In this document: positions 57,771 to 64,000 of the stretch, piece by piece
Layout: each line of letters starts with the position of its first letter
How positions within the stretch are numbered: position 1 is the first letter of the stretch
Origin: Pseudomonas ekonensis
Lineage (GTDB): Bacteria > Pseudomonadota > Gammaproteobacteria > Pseudomonadales > Pseudomonadaceae
Length of the DNA: 64,000 nucleotides
Assembly (NCBI RefSeq): GCF_019145435.1
Contig: NZ_JAHSTS010000002.1
Span: 744,001 to 808,000, forward strand
Direction of reading: 5' to 3'
Program-made: the position numbers and the translations under genes
The notes under the pieces: generated by a model
What the model was told of the DNA's origin: nothing
What the model saw: the letters and a program-made list of their open reading frames with translations, nothing else
Database searches by the model: none

Positions 57771-58475
57771 TCACACGCCGCTCGAGAGCAGCATGTTACG
57801 GATGTGACCGATGGCCTTAGTCGGGTTCAGGCCTTTCGGACATACGTTGACGCAGTTCATGATGCCCCGGCAGCGGAAGACGCTGAACGGGTCATCGAGC
57901 GAAGCCAGACGCTCGGAGGTCTTGGTGTCGCGGCTGTCTGCCAGGAAGCGGTACGCTTGCAGCAGGGCGGCCGGGCCCAGGAACTTGTCCGGGTTCCACC
58001 AGAAGGACGGGCAGGAGGTCGAGCAGCAGGCGCACAGGATGCACTCGTACAGACCGTCCAGCTTTTCACGCTCTTCAGGGGACTGCAGACGCTCGATGGC
58101 CGGAGCCGGCGTGTCGTTCTGCAGGAATGGCTTCACCTTCTCGTATTGCTTGTAGAAGATGCTCATATCGACGACCAGGTCACGGATGACCGGCAAACCC
58201 GGCAGCGGACGAATGACCAGCTTGTTGCCCTTCACCACGGCGGACAGCGGCGTGATGCACGCCAGGCCGTTCTTGCCGTTGATGTTCATGCCGTCGGAGC
58301 CGCAGACGCCTTCACGGCAGGAACGACGGTAGGAGAAACCCTCGTCCTGCTCTTTGATCAGGGCCAGCACGTCCAGCACCATCAGGTCTTTGCCACCGGT
58401 ATCGACCTGGAATTCCTGCATGAACGGCGCAGCGTCCTGATCAGGGTTGTAACGATAAACACTGACTTTCAACAT
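57771..58475 (-). CDS. sdhB: Succinate dehydrogenase iron-sulfur subunit
   Basis: A 234-aa subunit with the [2Fe-2S] set CREGVCGSDGMNING, then CILCACCSTSCPSFWWN for [4Fe-4S] and CRGIMNCVNVCPKGLNP for [3Fe-4S]. The ATG at 58475 gives the family length; a GTG at 58484 is also in frame. 11 bp after sdhA. Confidence 0.96.
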   Translation of the reverse strand: MLKVSVYRYNPDQDAAPFMQEFQVDTGGKDLMVLDVLALIKEQDEGFSYRRSCREGVCGSDGMNINGKNGLACITPLSAVVKGNKLVIRPLPGLPVIRDLVVDMSIFYKQYEKVKPFLQNDTPAPAIERLQSPEEREKLDGLYECILCACCSTSCPSFWWNPDKFLGPAALLQAYRFLADSRDTKTSERLASLDDPFSVFRCRGIMNCVNVCPKGLNPTKAIGHIRNMLLSSGV

Positions 58476-58486
58476 GGCGGTCACCC

Positions 58487-60259
58487 TTAATAAGTCCGGA
58501 CTTTAGGTTCGAAAGTCGGAACAGTCTTCGGCGAGAAGTTCACGGCACGCTTGGCGACACGTTTCTCACCCGGGAAGTACAGGGTGTGGCACAGCCAGTT
58601 TTCGTCGTCACGGTCTTCGTAGTCTTCACGGGCGTGGGCGCCGCGGGACTCTTTGCGCACTTCTGCAGCGATGGCGGTGGCTTCGGCCACTTCCAGCAGG
58701 TTCTGCAGTTCCAGCGCTTCGATACGTGCAGTGTTGAACGCCTGCGACTTATCGTTGATCTTCACGTTGGCGATGCGCTTGCGCAGCTCGGCCAGCTGGG
58801 CGATGCCCTTCTGCATGTATTCGCCGGTGCGGAACACGCCGAAGTAGTTCTGCATGCAGCTTTGCAGCTCGCGACGCAGGGTGGCGACGTCTTCGCCGTC
58901 GGTGCGGTTGTTCAGCGCGTTCAGGCGGGCCAGCGCGGCTTCGATGTCAGCCTCGGTGGCGTCGTCGTATTCGATGCCGTCGGTCAGCGCCTTCTCCAGG
59001 TGCAGGCCGGCAGCGCGGCCGAACACCACCAGGTCGAGCAGCGAGTTGCCGCCCAGACGGTTGGCGCCGTGAACCGATACGCAAGCCACTTCGCCCACCG
59101 CGAACAGACCCGGAATGATCTTGTCCGTGCCGTCGGCGTCCTGGGTGATCGCCTGGCCATGGATGTTGGTGGCAACGCCGCCCATCATGTAGTGACAGGT
59201 CGGAACGACCGGAACCGGAGCGACGACCGGATCGACGTGCGCGAAGGTCTTCGACAGTTCGCAGATGCCTGGCAGACGGCTGTGCAGCACTTCCTCGCCC
59301 AGGTGGTCGAGCTTGAGCATCACGTGGTCGCCGTTCGGGCCGCAACCGTTGCCGGCGATGATCTCTTTGACCATCGAACGGGCAACCACGTCGCGACCGG
59401 CCAGGTCTTTGGCGTTCGGAGCGTAACGCTCCATGAAACGCTCGCCGTGCTTGTTGATGAGGTAACCACCCTCACCGCGGCAGCCTTCGGTGACCAGTAC
59501 GCCGGCGCCGGCGATGCCGGTCGGGTGGAACTGCCACATTTCGATGTCCTGCACCGGCACGCCGGCACGCAGGGCCATGCCGACGCCGTCACCGGTGTTG
59601 ATCAGGGCGTTGGTGGTCGAAGCGTAGATGCGGCCTGCACCGCCGGTCGCCAGCACGGTGGCTTTCGAACGGATGTAGGTGGTTTCGCCGGTTTCGATGC
59701 AGATGGCGATCACGCCGACGAACTCGCCTTCCTGGTTCTTCACCAGATCGACAGCGTAGTACTCGTTCAGGAACGTGGTGCCGGCCTTCAGGTTGCCCTG
59801 ATAGAGGGTGTGCAGCAGCGCGTGGCCGGTACGGTCGGACGCGGCGCAGGTACGGGCAGCCTGTCCGCCTTTACCGTAGTCCTTGGACTGACCGCCGAAC
59901 GGACGCTGGTAGATGCGGCCGGTTTCGGTGCGGGAGAACGGCAGACCCATGTGGTCCAGCTCGAACACGGCGGCAGGGCCTTCCTGACACATGTATTCGA
60001 TGGCGTCCTGGTCACCGATGTAGTCGGAGCCCTTGACGGTGTCGTACATGTGCCAGCGCCAGTCGTCGTTCGGGTCGGCCGAAGCGATGGCGCAGGTGAT
60101 GCCGCCCTGGGCGGACACGGTGTGCGAACGGGTCGGGAAGACCTTGGTGATCACGGCAGTCTTGTGACCGCCTTGCGCCAGTTGCAGCGCAGCGCGCATG
60201 CCGGCGCCGCCGCCGCCAATGATGATGGCGTCGAAAGAAATCGTTGGAATGTTAGCCAT
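58487..60259 (-). CDS. sdhA: Succinate dehydrogenase flavoprotein subunit
   Basis: A 590-aa subunit. FAD site [19 protein letters not shown] (residues 10-28), H46 in [11 protein letters not shown] (covalent FAD), and the active-site [21 protein letters not shown]. It oxidises succinate to fumarate. It is 3 bp after sdhD. Confidence 0.97.
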   Translation of the reverse strand: MANIPTISFDAIIIGGGGAGMRAALQLAQGGHKTAVITKVFPTRSHTVSAQGGITCAIASADPNDDWRWHMYDTVKGSDYIGDQDAIEYMCQEGPAAVFELDHMGLPFSRTETGRIYQRPFGGQSKDYGKGGQAARTCAASDRTGHALLHTLYQGNLKAGTTFLNEYYAVDLVKNQEGEFVGVIAICIETGETTYIRSKATVLATGGAGRIYASTTNALINTGDGVGMALRAGVPVQDIEMWQFHPTGIAGAGVLVTEGCRGEGGYLINKHGERFMERYAPNAKDLAGRDVVARSMVKEIIAGNGCGPNGDHVMLKLDHLGEEVLHSRLPGICELSKTFAHVDPVVAPVPVVPTCHYMMGGVATNIHGQAITQDADGTDKIIPGLFAVGEVACVSVHGANRLGGNSLLDLVVFGRAAGLHLEKALTDGIEYDDATEADIEAALARLNALNNRTDGEDVATLRRELQSCMQNYFGVFRTGEYMQKGIAQLAELRKRIANVKINDKSQAFNTARIEALELQNLLEVAEATAIAAEVRKESRGAHAREDYEDRDDENWLCHTLYFPGEKRVAKRAVNFSPKTVPTFEPKVRTY

Positions 60260-60262
60260 GAA

Positions 60263-60631
60263 TCAGATACCCCAGAGAATCTGCACACCCCAGACGAAGT
60301 AAGCGAACATCGCGACGCCGCATACCGCCTGGAAAAGGAAACGCACTGCAGTCGCGGACTTGCCCAGCGCCATCGGCGTCAGGTAGTCGGTCGCGATGGT
60401 CCACATGCCGACCCAGGCGTGGGCGCCGAGGGCAACGAGGGCCAGGAGACTGAAGATACGCATCGCATTGTGGGCGAACAGGCCGTGCCATTGCTCATAG
60501 CCGATGCCGGGGTTCGCGGCGAGGTAGCCGATCAGAAAAATGAAATAAGCCGCGAGAACGACCGCAGACACACGCTGTGCCATCCAGTCATAGAGGCCCG
60601 AACGCGAAAGGTTCGTAACGCTGGTTACCAT
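60263..60631 (-). CDS. sdhD: Succinate dehydrogenase membrane anchor subunit
   Basis: A 122-aa three-helix protein (VSAVVLAAYFIFLIGYL, IFSLLALVALGAHAWVG and a C-terminal helix). It holds haem b and ubiquinone sites with SdhC. The ATG at 60631 has AGGAG at 7 nt; it overlaps the sdhC stop by 7 bases. A TTG at 60637 was not used. Confidence 0.94.
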   Translation of the reverse strand: MVTSVTNLSRSGLYDWMAQRVSAVVLAAYFIFLIGYLAANPGIGYEQWHGLFAHNAMRIFSLLALVALGAHAWVGMWTIATDYLTPMALGKSATAVRFLFQAVCGVAMFAYFVWGVQILWGI

Positions 60632-60999
60632 ATCCAAACTCCTGCCAGAACGATCAGCACCACGGAAACGGCGATGATGAGTTTCGAGCCCAGGCGGCCG
60701 CCTTCCAGCGTCTCACCGATGCCCATGTCCATGATCAAGTGGCGCACACCGGCAACCAGGTGATACAGCAGAGCGGACAGGAGGCCCCATGCTACGAACT
60801 TGGCCAGCGGGCTGGTCAAGCATGCCTTCACTTCGACATAACCTTCCTCGGAACCCAAGGACTTGCCCAATGCGTAAAGCATGATGCCGAGGCCCAGGAA
60901 GAGGATGATGCCGGAAACACGGTGAAGGAACGACGTAACGCCGGTGATGGGGAGTTTGATGGTCCTTAGGTCTAGGTTTACAGGTCGTTGGCTTTTCAC
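60625..60999 (-). CDS. sdhC: Succinate dehydrogenase cytochrome b556 subunit
   Basis: A 124-aa three-helix subunit with the VTSFLHRVSGIILFLGLG and YHLVAGVRHLIMDMG regions; the His in HLIMD is the haem ligand. Best start is GTG at 60999 (VKSQRPVNLDLRTIKLP); an earlier TTG at 61032 is in frame but not supported. First gene of the sdhCDAB operon. Confidence 0.93.
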   Translation of the reverse strand: MKSQRPVNLDLRTIKLPITGVTSFLHRVSGIILFLGLGIMLYALGKSLGSEEGYVEVKACLTSPLAKFVAWGLLSALLYHLVAGVRHLIMDMGIGETLEGGRLGSKLIIAVSVVLIVLAGVWIW

Positions 61000-61134
61000 G
61001 GCTTTTTTTTCACACTGAAGAGCCCCTAACAATCAGGGCAAAGTTGTTGGGGAGTGCACTGGTCAGGTAACCACCACCCAGGGATGCGACCCCCAATGAA
61101 AGCAAGCCCAAAAGCCCTTGGCGGTCGGTCGCCG

Positions 61135-61163
61135 AGTATAGACAGTTAGGCTACTAATGACAA
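61135..61163 (-). promoter_or_regulatory. Sigma-70 promoter of the sdh operon
   Basis: Minus strand TTGTCA (61163-61158), 17-bp spacer, TATACT (61140-61135). Leader to the sdhC start is about 130 nt. Confidence 0.75.
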
Positions 61164-61277
61164 CGCAATCACCTACCCCCAATAGCGGATTGCACAACGC
61201 CCATAAAAGGCGTAAATGGCAGGCAATTTCGAGGAAAAAGTCTGCTTAAAGCCTTCTGGAGCAAGACTTTAGGCAAA

Positions 61278-61305
61278 TTGACATTCGAATTTATCTCACT
61301 ATAGT
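61278..61305 (+). promoter_or_regulatory. Sigma-70 promoter of gltA
   Basis: TTGACA (61278-61283), 16-bp spacer, TATAGT (61300-61305), about 59 bp before the gltA ATG. A near-consensus strong promoter. Confidence 0.8.
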
Positions 61306-61363
61306 GGTGCGGGCCCTGCGTGGGGGGTCTGTCTGATGATTTCAAGCATAAATAGGAGGCCAC

Positions 61364-62653
61364 ATGGCTGACAAAAAAGCGCAGTTGATCATCGAGGGCG
61401 CAGCCCCCGTCGAGCTGCCCATTTTAACCGGCACCGTTGGTCCCGATGTTATCGATGTTCGGGGCCTGACGGCCACGGGCCGCTTCACGTTCGACCCAGG
61501 CTTCATGTCGACCGCCTCGTGCGAATCGAAGATCACCTACATCGACGGCGACAACGGCATCCTGCTGCACCGCGGCTACCCGATCGAACAGCTGGCCGAA
61601 AAGTCGGACTACCTGGAAACCTGCTACCTGCTGCTCAACGGCGAACTGCCGACCGCAGAGCAGAAGGCCCAGTTCGTCGGCACCGTGAAGAACCACACCA
61701 TGGTTCACGAGCAGCTGAAGACCTTCTTCAACGGCTTCCGCCGCGACGCCCACCCGATGGCCGTCATGTGCGGCGTGGTCGGCGCCCTCTCCGCCTTCTA
61801 CCACGACTCCCTGGACATCAATAACCCGCAGCATCGCGAAATCTCCGCGATCCGCCTGGTCGCCAAGATGCCGACCCTGGCCGCGATGGTCTACAAGTAC
61901 TCCATGGGCCAGCCGATGATGTACCCGCGCAACGACCTGTCGTACGCGGAGAACTTCCTGCACATGATGTTCAACACCCCGTGCGAGATCAAACCGATCA
62001 GCCCGGTGCTCGCCAAGGCCATGGACCGGATCTTCATCCTCCACGCCGACCACGAGCAGAACGCCTCGACCTCCACCGTGCGTCTGGCCGGCTCTTCGGG
62101 CGCCAACCCGTTCGCCTGCATCGCCGCCGGCATCGCCGCGCTGTGGGGCCCTGCCCACGGCGGCGCGAACGAAGCCGTGCTGACCATGCTCGATGAGATC
62201 GGCGACGTGTCGAACATCGACAAGTTCATCGCCAAGGCCAAGGACAAGAACGATCCGTTCAAGCTGATGGGCTTCGGTCACCGCGTGTACAAGAACCGCG
62301 ACCCGCGCGCCACCGTGATGAAGCAGACCTGCGACGAAGTGCTGAAAGAGCTGGGCATCCAGAACGATCCGCAACTCGAGCTGGCCATGCGCCTGGAAGA
62401 GATCGCCCTGACCGATCCGTACTTCATCGAGCGCTCGCTGTACCCGAACGTCGACTTCTACTCGGGGATCATCCTCAAGGCGATCGGCATTCCGACCAGC
62501 ATGTTCACCGTGATCTTCGCCCTGGCCCGCACCGTCGGCTGGATCTCCCACTGGAAGGAAATGCTCTCCAGCCCGTACAAGATCGGCCGTCCGCGCCAGC
62601 TGTACACCGGCTACGAGTCGCGTGACATCACCAAGCTGGAAGACCGCAAATAA
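61364..62653 (+). CDS. gltA: Citrate synthase (type II, hexameric class)
   Basis: A 429-aa citrate synthase. Catalytic residues are in [31 protein letters not shown] and [14 protein letters not shown]. Type II gram-negative enzymes are inhibited by NADH. Ribosome site AGGAGG is 8 nt before the ATG. It faces away from sdhC and is followed by a terminator. Confidence 0.98.
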   Translation: MADKKAQLIIEGAAPVELPILTGTVGPDVIDVRGLTATGRFTFDPGFMSTASCESKITYIDGDNGILLHRGYPIEQLAEKSDYLETCYLLLNGELPTAEQKAQFVGTVKNHTMVHEQLKTFFNGFRRDAHPMAVMCGVVGALSAFYHDSLDINNPQHREISAIRLVAKMPTLAAMVYKYSMGQPMMYPRNDLSYAENFLHMMFNTPCEIKPISPVLAKAMDRIFILHADHEQNASTSTVRLAGSSGANPFACIAAGIAALWGPAHGGANEAVLTMLDEIGDVSNIDKFIAKAKDKNDPFKLMGFGHRVYKNRDPRATVMKQTCDEVLKELGIQNDPQLELAMRLEEIALTDPYFIERSLYPNVDFYSGIILKAIGIPTSMFTVIFALARTVGWISHWKEMLSSPYKIGRPRQLYTGYESRDITKLEDRK

Positions 62654-62687
62654 GACCTGTCTTGCGATAACGTCTTAGGCAGCACCC

Positions 62688-62724
62688 GAAACGGCCCCCA
62701 TGCGAATGGGGGCCGTTTTGTTTT
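62688..62724 (+). terminator. Intrinsic terminator after gltA
   Basis: AAACGGCCCCCA-TGCGAA-TGGGGGCCGTTT, then TGTTTTCC. Confidence 0.92.
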
Positions 62725-62829
62725 CCGGGCCTGGCGTGGGCATCGCACCAGCGCGCCCATCACGATCGCCAGGCCGGCCCCACAAAGGGCCAAGGCGCAC
62801 ACAAACGCTACACAACACCACAAAACCCT

Positions 62830-62852
62830 GCAGGAGCCAGCCTGCCGGCGAT
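62830..62852. repeat. Single REP unit
   Basis: GCAGGAGCCAGCCTGCCGGC-GATG is one unpaired REP copy. Confidence 0.75.
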
Positions 62853-62909
62853 GAGGCCGGCACATCCCCCACAGCCATCGGCCCCTCCCCCCCTCTCTCC
62901 CCAACAGCA

Positions 62910-62943
62910 AAAAAATGCCCCGGTCTCTCGACCGGGGCATTTC
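62910..62943 (-). terminator. Intrinsic terminator after actP
   Basis: AAATGCCCCGGTC-TCTC-GACCGGGGCATTT; on the minus strand a TTTTTT run follows. Placed 30 bp past the actP stop. Confidence 0.92.
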
Positions 62944-62944
62944 A

Positions 62945-62972
62945 CTTGCAGCTCAAGGCTTGCGGCTTGCGG
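62945..62972. repeat. Dispersed AAGCTNCAAGC-type repeat, copy 3
   Basis: TTGCAGCTCAAGGCTTGCGG followed by CTTGCGGCTT. A short version of the repeat seen at 49464 and 53316. Confidence 0.55.
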
Positions 62973-62973
62973 C

Positions 62974-64000
62974 TTAGTGCGACACCGCCCCGCTCGCCCC
63001 CAGCCCCGTCTGCGAACGCACGAACTGCGGGAAGAACAGCGCACGTTCGTTCTCTGCGGCGGCCGACTTGTCGGTGACCGAGAAGAACCAGATGCCGATG
63101 AACGCGATGATCATCGAGAACAGCGCCGGGTACTCGTACGGGAAGATCGCCTTCTCGTTGTGCAGGATCTGCACCCAGATGGTCGGGCCGAGGATCATCA
63201 GGCCCACCGCGCTGACCAGCCCCAGCCAGCCGCCGATCATGGCGCCGCGGGTGGTGAGGCGCTTCCAGTACATCGAAAGCAGCAACACCGGGAAGTTGCA
63301 GCTGGCCGCGATGGAGAACGCCAGGCCGACCATGAACGCGATGTTCTGGCTTTCGAACAGGATGCCCAGGCCGATGGCCAGGATGCCCAGGGTCACGGTG
63401 GTGATCTTCGAGACGCGGATCTCGTCCTTCTCGTTGGCCTTGCCCTTCTTGATCACGCTGGCGTACAGGTCATGGGACACCGCCGATGCGCCGGCCAGGG
63501 TCAGGCCCGCCACCACCGCCAGGATGGTCGCGAACGCCACCGCCGAGATGAAGCCCAGGAACACGCTGCCGCCCACGGCGTTGGCCAGGTGCACCGCCGC
63601 CATGTTGTTGCCGCCGAGCAGCGCGCCCGCCGCGTCCTTGAACGCCGGGTTGGTGCTGACCAAAAGGATCGCGCCGAAACCGATGATGAAGGTCAGGATG
63701 TAGAAGTAGCCGATGAAGCCGGTGGCGTACAGCACGCTCTTGCGCGCTTCCTTGGCGTCGCTCACGGTGAAGAAGCGCATCAGGATGTGCGGCAGGCCGG
63801 CGGTGCCGAACATCAGCGCCAGGCCGAGGGAGAACGCCGAGATCGGATCCTTCACCAGGCCGCCCGGGCTCATGATCGCCTCACCCTTGGCGTGGACCTT
63901 CACCGCCTCGGAGAACAGGGTGTTGAAGTCGAAGTTGACGTACTTCATCACCATCAGCGCCATGAACGAGGCGCCGGACAGCAGCAGCACCGCCTTGATG
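62974..64000 (-). CDS. actP: Cation/acetate symporter ActP, C-terminal part (cut by window edge)
   Basis: A partial gene: the frame is open through the window end, and the last in-window codons read [20 protein letters not shown]. The 342 residues seen hold about eight helices of an SSS (SLC5) symporter, including [28 protein letters not shown] and the Na+-site region [28 protein letters not shown]. ActP takes up acetate, often next to acs. The start is outside the window. Confidence 0.9.
   Translation of the reverse strand, partial: IKAVLLLSGASFMALMVMKYVNFDFNTLFSEAVKVHAKGEAIMSPGGLVKDPISAFSLGLALMFGTAGLPHILMRFFTVSDAKEARKSVLYATGFIGYFYILTFIIGFGAILLVSTNPAFKDAAGALLGGNNMAAVHLANAVGGSVFLGFISAVAFATILAVVAGLTLAGASAVSHDLYASVIKKGKANEKDEIRVSKITTVTLGILAIGLGILFESQNIAFMVGLAFSIAASCNFPVLLLSMYWKRLTTRGAMIGGWLGLVSAVGLMILGPTIWVQILHNEKAIFPYEYPALFSMIIAFIGIWFFSVTDKSAAAENERALFFPQFVRSQTGLGASGAVSH

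Larger units (their letters stand above)
61000..61363. other. Divergent promoter region, sdhC and gltA
   Basis: A 364-bp non-coding stretch with the sdh promoter at 61135-61163 (minus), the gltA promoter at 61278-61305 (plus) and no further gene. The central A/T-rich zone between them could bind activators such as a cAMP/Crp-like factor, but no clear site is seen. Confidence 0.7.
62654..62973. other. 320-bp gap between converging gltA and actP
   Basis: It holds the gltA terminator, one REP unit, the actP terminator and the third dispersed repeat copy. No coding sequence is seen. Confidence 0.7.

Overview
This 64 kb window is a core chromosomal segment of a fluorescent Pseudomonas, probably of the P. 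fluorescens group. The evidence is high GC, Pseudomonas-type REP elements (GTGGGAGCGAGCCTGCTCGCGAT-like units), and gene neighbourhoods matching those I recall from Pseudomonas genomes: a marR/MFS/GPx/fadL/cob block, hda-perM-DUF2066-purMN, and gltA-sdh-suc. I see no prophage, insertion sequence, CRISPR array, tRNA or rRNA. The novelty is mostly in RNA leaders, operators and repeats rather than in accessory gene islands.

Layout. 0-12 kb: rdgC, a bile-acid-type Na+ symporter, a guanidine-II riboswitch with a guanidinium-exporter (sugE/gdx) gene, an LplT-PlsC fusion, a SLAC1/TDT transporter, a cupin, a divergent MFS/TetR pair with operator palindromes, and a solute-symporter/hybrid histidine kinase of the MxtR/CrbS type. 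12-20 kb: rmuC, a Sel1-type protein, a 0.96 kb gap with a structured leader before a 74-aa protein, an unknown 160-aa protein, a FadL-type porin, and a MarR-MFS-(40-aa membrane peptide)-glutathione peroxidase unit with two matching palindromes. 20-29 kb: a ten-gene late cobalamin operon (cobO, cobB, bluB, cbiB, cobC/cobD, cobQ, cobU, cobT, phosphatase, cobS) behind one cobalamin riboswitch.

29-43 kb: an unknown protein, a PQQ-type sugar dehydrogenase lipoprotein, two NlpC/P60 lipoproteins, hda, an AI-2E-type permease, a DUF2066 protein, purM-purN, a DUF3108 protein, a chemoreceptor, OsmC, pirin and a dienelactone hydrolase. 43-49 kb: htpG with a sigma-32-like promoter, two hot-dog thioesterases, an alanine-rich lipoprotein, MAPEG, DUF599 and brnQ. 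49-64 kb: the TCA block sdhCDAB-sucAB-lpd-sucCD reading leftward, gltA divergent from it, and the C-terminal part of actP cut by the right edge.

Functional links. The TCA block is regulated as adjoining units. Divergent promoters serve sdh and gltA, and sucA has a leader in which two mutually exclusive helices control exposure of the ribosome binding site. A second structured leader lies before sucC. The acetate symporter gene actP and a CrbS/MxtR-like kinase, a family tied to acetate control, both lie in the window. The cob operon makes the lower ligand, activates and amidates the ring and assembles the nucleotide loop; the genes for early corrin ring synthesis are not here.
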